Assembly: GCA_016191875.1 (NCBI GenBank)
Contig: JACPVG010000030.1
Span: 1-64,000, forward strand
From: Chloroflexota bacterium
GTDB lineage: Bacteria; Chloroflexota; Anaerolineae; Anaerolineales; UBA11579
Direction of reading: 5' to 3'
Length of the DNA stretch: 64,000 bases
Shown: positions 39,355 through 47,999 of the stretch, in pieces
Layout: every line of letters starts with the position of its first letter
Numbering within the stretch: the stretch's first letter is position 1
The notes under the pieces: model-generated
What the model was told of the DNA's origin: nothing
What the model saw: the letters and a program-made list of their open reading frames with translations, nothing else
The model's database searches: none
Program-made: the position numbers and the translations under genes

Positions 39355-41070
39355 TTATTGCCCCGTGGCGATGTAGATGTTGTAATTCACGGCCTGGGCG
39401 AGCACATCCGCGGCCTGGCGGATGGCGTCGAGGTCCAGTTTCTCGCGCGCGCCGTAGACGTACACGCCGACCAGAAGGTTATAAGTCGTGAATTGGATGC
39501 TCACTCCGTAATCGCAGTATTGTTCGTCGTCGGTCACCTGAATGTCGCCATTCGTGCCCAGGGCCGTGTACGGTTGGGCCAGACTCCAGAAATCGCTCAA
39601 CAGGCTGCGGGCGAAATCCGTGTGTTCTTGGGCCGCGTGGTTGTCGCGATGCTGAATCAGGGTAACCCCCGCCAGCGTATACCCGCTGGGCGAACTGCAG
39701 CCATCAGGGTCGGCGAACTGGGCGTAGTAGCTCGTCTGGCGGCCGATCTCGTCCAGCCGGGCGGCGATCTCTTCCGGGCTGGCGAACATCTGCGGGGCCA
39801 GTTCGCGTTGGTAGTAGATCTCGCCCACCTGGGCGTTGCTGGACGAACCGGCGGAATCGAACGGCAGACCCCCGGGGATGTATTCGGGCCCCGGAATCAG
39901 GCCGGCCAAGTCGCCGGTGAACAACGCTTCAGCGGTGGGAGATGGCGGCGCGGGCGTGAAGCTGGCGGTGGGGCTGGGCGAGGCAAAGCCCGGCAGGCCG
40001 AAACTGGCGAAATAGCCCAACCCGGCGGCCGACACACCCGCCACCAGGCATAGCCCGCCCAGGATGACGACCGCGATGCCGAGGCGCAGCCAGGGCGACT
40101 TTCGTTGAGGCGCGGGCGCGGCGGTCGGAGCCGGTGTGGCTGGCGGGACGACAGGCAATGGGGCGGGCTTCCGAACTGTCGATTCGGCGGGGGACGGCTG
40201 GTCGCCAGCCTCTGCGGCGACGGTCTCTGTGCGGGGGGCTTCGAGCGCGGCGGGGCCGCCGGACAACGCGCTGGTCAGCGTGGTGGCGAACTCGCCGGTG
40301 TCGTCGAAGCGATCTTCGGGTTTCTTGGCCAGGGCGCGGGTGAGCGCGGGTTCCACGCCGCTTGGCAGGCCGTGGGAGCTGGCTTCCAGTTCGGGCACCG
40401 GGTCGAGGATGTGCTGCATCATCACCTTGGCGGGGGTATCGGCCTGGTACGGCTTGCGGCCGGTGAGCATTTCAAAGACGATGATGGCGAGCGAGTACTG
40501 GTCGCTGCGGCCGTCCACTTCGCGGTCGCCCTGCACCTGTTCGGGACTCATATAGGCAGGCGTGCCGACCATCATGCCGCCGGTGAGATTGACGGTTGCC
40601 TCCGCCCAGCGGGCGATGCCGAAATCGGCAAGGTAGGCTTTGCCGTCTTCGTCGAAGAGAATGTTGCCGGGCTTCAGGTCGCGGTGGACGATACCGTGGC
40701 TGTGGGCCTTATCCAGGGCGGCAGCCAGGCGCTGGATGATCTCGGCGGTCTCGCTCGTGGCGAGGGGCCCGCGTTCCAGGCGTTGGGCCAGTGAACCGCC
40801 TTTCATGTAGCGCATGACCAGGTAGAGCTGGCCGTCCTGTTCGCCGTAATCATAGACCGGTACGATGGCGTTGTGTTCCAGTCTGGCGATGGTCTTGGCC
40901 TCGCGCTCGAAGCGCGCCCGGAAAAGGGGGTCGTGCAGGAATTCGCGCGGCAGGACCTTAATGGCGACCGTCCGGTCGAAGGAGGGATCTTCGGCGAGGT
41001 AAACCGTCGCCATCCCGCCGCGCCCCAGTTCTTCGCGCAGTTGGTAACGGCCAAAGTTGGGTGTGTCCAT
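39355..41070 (-). CDS. Membrane Ser/Thr protein kinase (PknB-like) with unique extracellular domain
   Basis: 571 residues from ATG 41070 (MDTPNFGRYQL); upstream ATGs overlap or precede the -10 TACAAT at 41111-41116. The kinase domain has the glycine loop LGRGGMATVYLAED, VAIKVL, HRDLKPGNILFDED, DFGIARW and GTPAYMSPEQ. A Pro/Ala juxtamembrane linker, one helix (LGIAVVILGGLCLVAGVSAAGLGYF) and an extracytoplasmic domain of about 190 residues follow. That domain lacks PASTA repeats, so the signal sensed is unknown. It faces the opposite direction to its GHKL neighbour. Confidence 0.93.
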   Translation of the reverse strand: MDTPNFGRYQLREELGRGGMATVYLAEDPSFDRTVAIKVLPREFLHDPLFRARFEREAKTIARLEHNAIVPVYDYGEQDGQLYLVMRYMKGGSLAQRLERGPLATSETAEIIQRLAAALDKAHSHGIVHRDLKPGNILFDEDGKAYLADFGIARWAEATVNLTGGMMVGTPAYMSPEQVQGDREVDGRSDQYSLAIIVFEMLTGRKPYQADTPAKVMMQHILDPVPELEASSHGLPSGVEPALTRALAKKPEDRFDDTGEFATTLTSALSGGPAALEAPRTETVAAEAGDQPSPAESTVRKPAPLPVVPPATPAPTAAPAPQRKSPWLRLGIAVVILGGLCLVAGVSAAGLGYFASFGLPGFASPSPTASFTPAPPSPTAEALFTGDLAGLIPGPEYIPGGLPFDSAGSSSNAQVGEIYYQRELAPQMFASPEEIAARLDEIGRQTSYYAQFADPDGCSSPSGYTLAGVTLIQHRDNHAAQEHTDFARSLLSDFWSLAQPYTALGTNGDIQVTDDEQYCDYGVSIQFTTYNLLVGVYVYGAREKLDLDAIRQAADVLAQAVNYNIYIATGQ

Positions 41071-41137
41071 ATCTGCCCTTTGGGAAAGATGAGTCTGTTT
41101 TGTTCGCTTCATTGTACATGCAGAAAGGCATGAATGC

Positions 41138-41171
41138 AAAAAAGATGGCAGCATCCAAAGATGCTGCCATC
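41138..41171 (-). terminator. Intrinsic terminator of ogt
   Basis: Perfect 12-bp stem GATGGCAGCATC / GATGCTGCCATC (41144-41155 and 41160-41171). On the minus strand it is followed by six T (41143-41138). Confidence 0.92.
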
Positions 41172-41202
41172 TCTGCCCGACGAGCGGCTGTGCCGCGGAG
41201 AT

Positions 41203-41721
41203 TCAGTTCAGCAACGCGCCTTCCATCTTGAGCAGGCGGGCCTTGGTGGCGATGCCGCCCATGCCGCCGTAGCCGACCAGTTTGCCGTCGCTGCCGATCA
41301 CGCGGTGGCAGGGGATGACCAGTGGGATGGGATTGGTGGCGTTCACCCGGCCGACGGCGCGGGCCGCCTCCGGTTCGCCCACCTCGGCGGCGATGTCTCC
41401 GTAGGTGGCGGTCTGGCCGTAGGGGATGGCGATGACGGCGGCGCGCACTGCGCGCTGGAAGTTGGTCATTCCCTGCCAGTCGATGGTCAGGTCGAAGGCG
41501 CGGCGCAAGCCGTTGAGATAGGCGGAGACTTGCAGGAGAGCATCCCTGGCGCGGACCGGGTCATGAACCGGCGAAACTGGACCACGCCGCCGGATGGCGT
41601 GCAGGAAAGCGGCTTCGGCCACGCCGAACTCCACCGCCCACAAGCCGTTGGCGGAGACGGCGGCCCACAGCGCGCCGAGCGGGGAGGGGGTCGAGTTGTA
41701 GTAGACAATCGTAGGTGTCAT
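41203..41721 (-). CDS. ogt: Methylated-DNA--protein-cysteine methyltransferase
   Basis: 172 residues. The N-terminal domain (IVYYNSTPSPLGALWAAVSANGLWAVEFG) precedes the winged helix with AIPYGQTATYGDIAAEVG and the active-site IPCHRVIG (Cys138), then GYGGMGGIATKARLLKMEGALL. It removes alkyl groups from O6-guanine to its own Cys in a suicide reaction. AAGGAA precedes the ATG at 41721. It has its own terminator and is probably a single-gene unit. Confidence 0.95.
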   Translation of the reverse strand: MTPTIVYYNSTPSPLGALWAAVSANGLWAVEFGVAEAAFLHAIRRRGPVSPVHDPVRARDALLQVSAYLNGLRRAFDLTIDWQGMTNFQRAVRAAVIAIPYGQTATYGDIAAEVGEPEAARAVGRVNATNPIPLVIPCHRVIGSDGKLVGYGGMGGIATKARLLKMEGALLN

Positions 41722-41800
41722 TGCACATTTCCTTGATGGGTTGTTGGCATCCAATGAAACCCCGCCAGGCGGAATCTGTGAGACGCGCGGTGGCGTCGCC

Positions 41801-41837
41801 AAACAAAAACCTCCGATTTCTGGAAGAAACCGGAAGT
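41801..41837 (-). terminator. Terminator of the ABC-2 exporter operon
   Basis: A 12-bp stem pairs 41809-41820 with 41826-41837, including wobble pairs. On the minus strand it is followed by TTTTGTTT. It separates the operon from ogt. Confidence 0.8.
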
Positions 41838-41868
41838 TTGGGTGAAACAGCGCACTTTCAATTGCCTG

Positions 41869-42765
41869 CTAATAATTCGTCACCCGGTCGATGTAGCCCA
41901 ACTCGCGCGCCCGGTAGTCGCAATAACGGTACGTGAGGAATGCCGCCAGGCCGATAACGGCGGTGGTGGCAAGCAGGATGCCTATGAGTTCCATGTTGCT
42001 GAATCCGGCCAGGGTCGGGAACGCTCGCGCCACATCGCCGATCAGCGCCCGGCGCATCAGTTCCAGCCAATAGGTGAGCGGCATGGCATAGCCCACCGGC
42101 CGCAGCCAAGCCGGCAGCACTTCCAGCGGGAAGATGGCCCCGCTGAAGAGGAACAGCGCCCCGGCCACTGCCTCGCCCAGAAACCAGACGTGGTTGACGA
42201 TGACCATGGTGATGCTGCCGAGCAGCAGACCCATGAAGCCGAGCATCAGCACGCCCAGACCGAGGCTGACGAAGAACAGACCCCAGTCGGCGGCGTAGAT
42301 GTTCAGGGGGACGTTGAGGAACAGCACGCCGAAGGCGATAGTGATGAACACCGAGATGCTGCCGGTGAGGAAGCGCGCCACGCCCCGGCCGAGCAGGTAG
42401 GTGGGGTAGTGCAGCGGAGCGATGTACATATACTTCAACATACGGTAGTGCTCGCGATCTTCGATGACCGCCCACGAGATGCCGGCCATGATGGCGCCCA
42501 CGTAGATGTAGAAGGCGTTGCCCAGGTAGATGTAGGGAAAGACGGGGTTCTCAAATGCGCCTTTGGTGATGACGCTGTACATCACCACTAGGATGGCGGC
42601 TGAGGAGATGGGCTTGATGACCGAGTAGATGGCGAACACGAAGGGGTCGGCCCAGTTGCTTTCGATCTGCCAGCCGAGCCAGGCAGCGAAGCGGAAGGTG
42701 CGCGGCAGCCAGCCGGGGTTCTGGGGGATGAGGCTATGTTTGTAGGCGCTGGTTTTTGTAGTCAT
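41869..42765 (-). CDS. ABC-2 type transporter permease (second)
   Basis: 298 residues with six membrane helices and ABC-2 permease features (FVFAIYSVIKPISSAAILVVMYSV; EDREHYRMLKYMYIAPLHYPTYLLGRGVARFL; FPLEVLPAWLRPVGYAMPLTYWLELMRRALIGD). It pairs with the other permease to form the membrane channel of an exporter. It is the last gene of the operon, followed by a strong terminator. The substrate is unknown; family members export polysaccharides, lipids or antibiotics. Confidence 0.9.
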   Translation of the reverse strand: MTTKTSAYKHSLIPQNPGWLPRTFRFAAWLGWQIESNWADPFVFAIYSVIKPISSAAILVVMYSVITKGAFENPVFPYIYLGNAFYIYVGAIMAGISWAVIEDREHYRMLKYMYIAPLHYPTYLLGRGVARFLTGSISVFITIAFGVLFLNVPLNIYAADWGLFFVSLGLGVLMLGFMGLLLGSITMVIVNHVWFLGEAVAGALFLFSGAIFPLEVLPAWLRPVGYAMPLTYWLELMRRALIGDVARAFPTLAGFSNMELIGILLATTAVIGLAAFLTYRYCDYRARELGYIDRVTNY

Positions 42766-42778
42766 GTTAGTTCTCCGT

Positions 42779-43636
42779 TCAGCGGCGGCTTTCGGTCAGC
42801 CGGCCCTCGGCGATGGCCAGCCGCTCCATCTTGTCCAGCAGCAGCTTGGCCCCGGCGAGGAAAACAACCGATAGGACGGCGAGGATGCCAATCTCGGTCG
42901 GGACGGCCAGGAAGGGCGGGAAGGAGCCGGCCGGGAACACCAGCTGGCGCATGGCATCCAACCCCAGGCTGAGCGGAACGATCGAAGCGCCAGCCGCCAC
43001 CCAGAAATTCAGGCTGCGCAGGGGGAAGTAGAACCCGGAAGCCAGGTAGATCGGTTCCTGAGCCAGGTTGGAGATGTGCCAGGCCTCGCGGCCCAGCAAC
43101 AGGAATATCGAGGAAGTCATCATCCCCATGCCATAGAGGGCCACCATGGTAAGTGAGAAGACGGCGAACAACTGCAGGTAGGACGTCACCTGGAAATCCA
43201 CGCCGAAGACCAGCATGCCGATGATGGTGATGACCAGCGCCCGCTGCAACGTGGCGAACAGGCCTCCCAGAGCCATGCCCAGCAGGATGGCCATCAGCGA
43301 GTTGGGGGCCATGATGTACAGGCCCAGGTTGCCGCTTTCTTTCTCCCAATAAAGCTGGCTGCCCATGCTCCACAGGACGTTGAGCCAGAAGGCGGTCATC
43401 GCCCCGCCCATCACTACAAATCCAACGTAGACCTCGGGGGCCTGGATGGCGCGGTAGACGAAGACGTAGGACGACACCCCCAGCACCGGTAGGAAGATAT
43501 CGAAGAAGAACCACGAACGCTCGCGCAGCAGGCCAACCACGCGCGGGTAGGAGCGGCCGATGACGGTCATGATGAACAGCCGCCAACCGGTGACCTTGAT
43601 GGCTCGGCGGGTGAGTACCCCGGTATCAGTCGCCAC
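42779..43636 (-). CDS. ABC-2 type transporter permease (first)
   Basis: 285 residues, six membrane helices (SYPRVVGLLRERSWFFFDIFLPVLGVSSYVFVYRAI; YWEKESGNLGLYIMAPNSLMAILLGMALGGL; FYFPLRSLNFWVAAGASIVPLSLGLDAMRQLVF). It overlaps the ATPase gene by 11 nt, so expression is coupled. Similar in length and layout to the second permease, it probably forms a heterodimer with it. Confidence 0.9.
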   Translation of the reverse strand: MATDTGVLTRRAIKVTGWRLFIMTVIGRSYPRVVGLLRERSWFFFDIFLPVLGVSSYVFVYRAIQAPEVYVGFVVMGGAMTAFWLNVLWSMGSQLYWEKESGNLGLYIMAPNSLMAILLGMALGGLFATLQRALVITIIGMLVFGVDFQVTSYLQLFAVFSLTMVALYGMGMMTSSIFLLLGREAWHISNLAQEPIYLASGFYFPLRSLNFWVAAGASIVPLSLGLDAMRQLVFPAGSFPPFLAVPTEIGILAVLSVVFLAGAKLLLDKMERLAIAEGRLTESRR

Positions 43637-44630
43637 TTTTCTCCACCTCCGCCATGCTCTTGCCGGTCAGGCTGACGAACACGTCTTCGAGCGTGGGCTC
43701 GCGCTTCTGCAAATTCAGGATGTGGATGTCCTGCTGGGTCATCGTATTGACCACCGCGCCCAGAGCATCTTCTTCGGCGAGGATGAACTCCAGCGTCGAG
43801 GAACCATCCTTGGCCTCGTGGGTCACCTTGCGCACCCCGCTCAGACGTTCAAACACGCCCGCCCCGGCGCCGTTGAGCGGGCTGACCTCCATGCGGAAGA
43901 TGGCGTCCTTCTGGAGATCGCGTTTGAGGCGGGCCGGCGTGTCGCAGGCCAGCACCTGGCCGTTGTTGATGATGGCGACCCGGTCACAAAGTTCGTCGGC
44001 TTCCACCATGTAGTGAGTGGTAAGGAGTAGGGTCTTGCCTTCGTTCTGGTCCACCCATGAACGGATGAAGCGGCGCACGTCGCGCGAAGCGCCCACGTCC
44101 AGGCCGAGGGTGGGCTCGTCGAGGAACAGCACTTCCGGGTCGGTCAGGAAGCCGCGCACGATGTTCATCTTCTGGCGCAGGCCGGTGCTCAGGTCGGAAG
44201 ACTTGGTGTTGAGCCGGTCGCCGAGGCCGACGACCTCGAGCAGGTCTTTGATGCGCTGGTTGGCGACCTGCGAGGGGATGCCGTAGAACTGGGCGAACAT
44301 CCAGAGGTTCTCGCGCACGGTCAGCAGGCCGTAGCCGGAGGACTCGCCGCCGGAGACCATGTTGATGAGCGGCCGGACGCGGTCCGGATCGGTGGAGAGG
44401 TTGTGGCCTGCCACCCAGGCTTCGCCGGAGGAGGGCGCCAGCAGGGTGGTGAGGATCTTGATCAGGGTGGTCTTACCGGCGCCGTTTGGGCCGAGCAGGC
44501 CAAACAGCTCGCCCTGCTTCACCTCAAGGTCCACGTCCTTCAGGGCGATCAGTTCCTTGGGTTCAGTTTTCTTACCGCCGCGCAGTTTGTAGATGCGGCT
44601 GAGTTTCTTGGTGAAAATGGCTTGCTGCAT
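43626..44630 (-). CDS. ABC-2 exporter ATPase
   Basis: 334 residues from ATG 44630, which has AGGAG 5 nt upstream; a GTG at 44645 is an alternative. Walker A GLLGPNGAGKTTLIKIL, signature LSTGLRQKMNIVRGFLTDP (LSTGL in place of LSGGQ), Walker B VLFLDEPTLGLD and the switch His in LLLTTHYMVEADEL are all present. The C-terminal 80 residues resemble regulatory domains of DrrA/CcmA-like subunits. It powers the two permeases encoded downstream; substrate unknown. Confidence 0.95.
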   Translation of the reverse strand: MQQAIFTKKLSRIYKLRGGKKTEPKELIALKDVDLEVKQGELFGLLGPNGAGKTTLIKILTTLLAPSSGEAWVAGHNLSTDPDRVRPLINMVSGGESSGYGLLTVRENLWMFAQFYGIPSQVANQRIKDLLEVVGLGDRLNTKSSDLSTGLRQKMNIVRGFLTDPEVLFLDEPTLGLDVGASRDVRRFIRSWVDQNEGKTLLLTTHYMVEADELCDRVAIINNGQVLACDTPARLKRDLQKDAIFRMEVSPLNGAGAGVFERLSGVRKVTHEAKDGSSTLEFILAEEDALGAVVNTMTQQDIHILNLQKREPTLEDVFVSLTGKSMAEVEKSGD

Positions 44631-44787
44631 GGTCTCCTCGTTCACTTTCGGCGATTCTTACAAAACTGTTGGTGGATTGGGGGAGTTTCGTATGGTAATC
44701 GTAGGTTAACCGTCAAGCACAATCGGGCGCCCAGGACTAAACTTACGCTTGAGTAAAGGGCTAAACACTCTTCTTCTCCTCCTTAAG

Positions 44788-44817
44788 TGAGAGCCGGGAT
44801 GGCGTAACCGGCTCTCA
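44788..44817. repeat. 10-bp perfect hairpin upstream of the exporter operon
   Basis: TGAGAGCCGG (44788-44797) / CCGGCTCTCA (44808-44817). It sits between the small ORF at 44896 and the exporter and lacks a T-run. It may be a transcript-stabilising hairpin or a weak terminator. Confidence 0.5.
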
Positions 44818-44895
44818 CCATTTAACTTCCCGATCTGTAACTTGCACATTCTAATCCTCATGCGGCCGCCTGTCTGCCTGTCTGAAGGGACAGGC

Positions 44896-45099
44896 TCAAC
44901 GGGCGGGCGGTTGGCCAGGCTCGTGGGGGAAACGCACCAGCGGGTTGGCGGGCGTGACGGCGGCCGGTCGCACCGGCGGCTGGGCGGGCGCGTGGGGGAG
45001 ACGGATGGCGCGGCGGGAGGGCCGCCGGGAATGGCCCGAGGCGGGGCGTTGCGCATCCCGATCTTCCTGTTCATAGGTGAAGTTTATCCTGCCAACCAT
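44896..45099 (-). CDS. Possible small Arg/Pro-rich protein
   Basis: 67 codons starting MVGRINFTYEQEDRDAQR and continuing as a low-complexity Pro/Arg/His tail (RLPHAPAQPPVRPAAV). The N-terminal codons are AT-richer and a very AT-rich promoter-like segment lies just upstream (45110-45170). A hairpin (GCCTGTC/GACAGGC) follows the stop. No homologue recognised. It could be non-coding. Confidence 0.35.
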   Translation of the reverse strand: MVGRINFTYEQEDRDAQRPASGHSRRPSRRAIRLPHAPAQPPVRPAAVTPANPLVRFPHEPGQPPAR

Positions 45100-45124
45100 C
45101 TCACACCACCATTGCATTAAGTAA

Positions 45125-45149
45125 TTATCTAAGTTAGACGTTTATCTAA
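45125..45149. promoter_or_regulatory. AT-rich operator-like repeats
   Basis: TTATCTAA occurs at 45125-45132 and 45142-45149, 17 nt apart. An inverted TTAGA at 45134-45138 gives the alternating pattern TCTAA-G-TTAGA-N6-TCTAA. In this GC-rich genome such a stretch suggests a promoter with a dimeric repressor site. Confidence 0.45.
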
Positions 45150-45214
45150 TTATTACAGGTTCCTGGCGATTTTCCATAGTACTTTGGTACAGGTTGTTGC
45201 CGGGAACTGGAGCG

Positions 45215-45784
45215 TCAGCCGAAACGTTGGACCTCGCTGTGCCGGAAACAGGTCACCAGGTGATCGTTTACCATGCCGCAGGCCTGCATGAAGGCGTAGC
45301 AGATGGTGGGGCCGACGAAGGTGAAGCCGCGCTTCTTGAGGTCTTTGCTCATCGCTTCGGCGTGCGGGCTGGCGGCGGGGATCTCGGCCATTGTGGTGAA
45401 CCGGTTGATAACCGGCCGGCCGGCGGTGAACTGCCAGATGTAGGCGGCAAAAGTCCCGTGTTCTTCTTTAACGTCCAGATAGATCTGGGCGTTCTTGATG
45501 AAGGCCGCCACCTTGAGCCGGTTGCGGATGATGCCGGGGTCGGCCAGCAGGCTGGCGACCTTGGCCTCGTCGTAGCGGGCGATGCGTTCGGCATCGAAGC
45601 CGTCGAAGGCCCGGCGGTAGTTCTCGCGCTTGCGCAGGATGGTGATCCAGGACAGCCCGGCCTGGGCGCCTTCAAGCAGGAGCATCTCGAACAACCGGGC
45701 GTCATCGCGGGCAGGCAGACCCCACTCACGGTCGTGGTAGTCGAGCATCAGCGGGTCGGTTCCGGGCCAGGGGCAGCGGATCAT
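45215..45784 (-). CDS. tag: DNA-3-methyladenine glycosylase I
   Basis: 189 residues, typical length. It begins MIRCPWPGTDPLMLDYHDREWG, with the zinc ligands Cys4 and His17, and ends VNDHLVTCFRH with the second Cys/His pair. The HhH-like core LLLEGAQAGLSWITILRKRENYRRAF contains residues of the base pocket. It excises 3-methyladenine from alkylated DNA. With ogt nearby at 41203 on the same strand, it gives two alkylation-repair genes, though separated by the ABC operon. Confidence 0.95.
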   Translation of the reverse strand: MIRCPWPGTDPLMLDYHDREWGLPARDDARLFEMLLLEGAQAGLSWITILRKRENYRRAFDGFDAERIARYDEAKVASLLADPGIIRNRLKVAAFIKNAQIYLDVKEEHGTFAAYIWQFTAGRPVINRFTTMAEIPAASPHAEAMSKDLKKRGFTFVGPTICYAFMQACGMVNDHLVTCFRHSEVQRFG

Positions 45785-45828
45785 GGCGGCAGTGATCAGT
45801 AACTGGTAGTTGGGCGTGTCTTCCCAAG

Positions 45829-46188
45829 TCAGGCCGGGTTGGTGAGTTCGGCGAGCGTGTCCAGCAAGGCATCGGGCGCGATGAAGTGGGCCGCCGGGAG
45901 TTTGGCCCGGTAGGCGGCGGCCTTCTGCGTATCGTCGCCTACGAAGACGAGCGGGATGCCGCGCGTGGATTTGCGCTCGTGCAGGTATTCGGCGGTGTGG
46001 AAGGAGTGCGAGGGCAGGCGGGTGAGATAGAAGACCACCGCTGCCGGAGGATTGGCCGCGATGGCCTTGCCGCCGCGCCCTCCGTCCTCGGCCTCAGTCT
46101 CGACCTGGTAGCCGGCGCGGCGCAATGGCGCGGCCAGGCTTTCGATTTCGTCGCCATTCCAATGGAAGAGGTAGATACGGGTGACCAT
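45829..46188 (-). CDS. Receiver-like alpha/beta protein
   Basis: 119 residues from ATG 46188 (AGGAG 4 nt upstream). Five alternating strands and helices (TRIYLFHWNGDEIESLAAPLRRAGYQVETEAEDGG; PPAAVVFYLTRLPSHSFHTAEYLHERKSTRGIPLVFVGDD; AAHFIAPDALLDTLAEL) give a CheY-like fold. The usual acidic triad and phospho-Asp are not clear, since the third strand ends VVFYLTRL. It is probably a pseudo-receiver. It lies upstream of tag on the same strand; -10 TATTAT near 46207-46212. Confidence 0.7.
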   Translation of the reverse strand: MVTRIYLFHWNGDEIESLAAPLRRAGYQVETEAEDGGRGGKAIAANPPAAVVFYLTRLPSHSFHTAEYLHERKSTRGIPLVFVGDDTQKAAAYRAKLPAAHFIAPDALLDTLAELTNPA

Positions 46189-46294
46189 AGAACTCCTCTG
46201 GCCCGAATAATAACCGAACATGCGTTCTGAGTCAAGGCTCACGACGGAGGAAGCCCGTGGAACGACCAGCTCCGAAGGCTGCATGCTTCGCGCG

Positions 46295-46300
46295 TATAAT
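46295..46300 (+). promoter_or_regulatory. -10 box, leaderless start of murJ
   Basis: TATAAT followed by 7 nt and the GTG at 46308. The longer frame from 46257 would start upstream of the predicted transcript. Confidence 0.55.
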
Positions 46301-46307
46301 CTCCTGC

Positions 46308-47900
46308 GTGACGACCGAGACTACCGCCAGCGCTAACCGCCAGATCGCCCGCGCCGCCGGGGTGGTGATGGCCGGGTTCGTGCTCTCCAACCTGGTAGGG
46401 CTGGTGCGCCAGATTCTCATCACGCGGGCCTTCGGCACCAGCGCTGCGCTGGACGCCTTCTACGTCGCTGAGAAGATTCCCTCCCTGGTATTGGCCCTGG
46501 TGGCGGGCGGCGCGCTGGCTTCAGCGTTCATCCCCACCTTCACCGGATTCCTGGAAAAAGACGACCGGCCGGGCGCGTGGCAGCTGGCCTCGGCTGTCCT
46601 TAACCTGGTGTTCGTGGCGCTGGCCGGGCTGAGCCTGGCGGGGTATGCGCTTGCCCCGCTGCTCGTCGGGCGCGTGTTGGCGCCGGAGTTCTCGACCGCC
46701 CAGCAGTCGCTCACCGTGGAACTGCTGCGCATCCTGCTGCTTACGATGGCGTTGTTCGGGGTCAGCGGCTTGCTGATGGGCATCCTCAACGCCCATCAAT
46801 CCTTCCTGCTGCCGGCCCTGGCCCCCACGATGTACTGGTTGGGAATGATCTTTGGCGTCCTGTTCCTTTCGCCGAGTATGGGCGTGCACGGCCTTGCCTG
46901 GGGGGCGGTGCTGGGGGCCGGGTTGCATCTGGGCGTGCAGGTCCCCGCCCTGTTGCGCCTGCCCGCGCGCCGCTTCCGGATCATGCTGGGGTTACACCTG
47001 CCGGCGGTGCGCGAAGTAGGGCGGCTGATGGCTCCACGCCTGGTGGGCGTGGCGGCGGTGCAAGTGAATTTTCTGGTGAACGTCATCATCGCTTCCGGCC
47101 TGCCGGTAGGCAGCCTGACGGCGCTGACCATCGCTTTCCAGATCATGACCATGCCACAGGTGGTCATCGCCCAGGGCATATCCATCGCCGCCCTGCCGAC
47201 TTTTTCGGCGCAGGTAGCGCGCGGCGAGCTGGGCGCCATGCGCGCCTCGCTGGCCGCCACGTTGCGCGGCATCCTGTTCCTGGCGATTCCCTCGACGGCC
47301 GGACTGATCCTGCTGCGCAACCCGGCCATTTCGCTGCTGTTCGAGCGCGGCGAATTCGGCGACCGCTCGGTGGAACTGACTGCCTGGGCGCTGCTGTGGT
47401 ACACCGCCGGTCTGGTGGGGCATTCGCTGGTGGAGATCCTCTCGCGGGCTTTCTATGCCCTGCATGATACGAAGACGCCGGTGGTCGTTGGTACGCTGGC
47501 GATGGCGCTCAACGTGGGCCTGAGCGTATGGTTCGCCCGGCTGTTTGCGGCCGGGGGCTGGCTGCCTCACGGTGGACTGGCCCTGGCGAATTCGTTGGCG
47601 ACAGCGCTGGAAACGGTTGCCCTGCTGTGGCTGATGCGCCGGCGGCTGGGCGGGCTGGAAGGCGGTTTTGTGCTGCGCGGCGCACTGCAATCATTGGCGG
47701 CGGCCGCGGCGATGGCCGCCCTGCTGGCGGGCTGGCTGCGGCTGGCGGGTGGCCAGGCGGCGTGGCTGGTCACGCTGGTTGGCATCCTGCTGGGGGGCGC
47801 GGTCTACGCTGCGCTGCTGGCGGCCCAGCGCGTGCCGGAAGTGGCCGCGGTCTGGGGCGCGGCGTGGGCGCGGCTGGGTTCCGTGCGGGATCGAGCTTGA
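46308..47900 (+). CDS. murJ: Lipid II flippase MurJ
   Basis: 530 residues with about 14 membrane helices, the MOP/MviN architecture. Recognisable segments: GVVMAGFVLSNLVGLVRQILITRAFGTSAALDAFYVAEKIPS at the N-terminus, GALASAFIPTFTGFLEKD, QVVIAQGISIAALPTFSAQVARGE, LSRAFYALHDTKTPVVVG. It moves lipid-linked peptidoglycan precursor across the membrane. Its presence shows that precursor export for wall synthesis is retained. The GTG start at 46308 is chosen because it is 7 nt after TATAAT. Confidence 0.94.
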   Translation: MTTETTASANRQIARAAGVVMAGFVLSNLVGLVRQILITRAFGTSAALDAFYVAEKIPSLVLALVAGGALASAFIPTFTGFLEKDDRPGAWQLASAVLNLVFVALAGLSLAGYALAPLLVGRVLAPEFSTAQQSLTVELLRILLLTMALFGVSGLLMGILNAHQSFLLPALAPTMYWLGMIFGVLFLSPSMGVHGLAWGAVLGAGLHLGVQVPALLRLPARRFRIMLGLHLPAVREVGRLMAPRLVGVAAVQVNFLVNVIIASGLPVGSLTALTIAFQIMTMPQVVIAQGISIAALPTFSAQVARGELGAMRASLAATLRGILFLAIPSTAGLILLRNPAISLLFERGEFGDRSVELTAWALLWYTAGLVGHSLVEILSRAFYALHDTKTPVVVGTLAMALNVGLSVWFARLFAAGGWLPHGGLALANSLATALETVALLWLMRRRLGGLEGGFVLRGALQSLAAAAAMAALLAGWLRLAGGQAAWLVTLVGILLGGAVYAALLAAQRVPEVAAVWGAAWARLGSVRDRA

Positions 47901-47935
47901 ATTCGGCGGCCGGTTTGGCTGCCCCCGCATTGGGG

Positions 47936-47984
47936 TATAATGCCGCCTGTGATTGAAGCGTCGCCCCGTGCGCCGCGTCTGTAG
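47936..47984 (+). promoter_or_regulatory. Promoter with a possible leaderless 11-codon upstream ORF
   Basis: TATAAT (47936-47941), 7 nt, then GTG at 47949, ten further codons and TAG at 47982-47984. The Shine-Dalgarno GGAGGAGGAG of the next gene starts three bases later. The geometry allows a translated leader peptide that ends next to the main ribosome-binding site. Confidence 0.4.
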
Positions 47985-47999
47985 TGGAGGAGGAGCACC

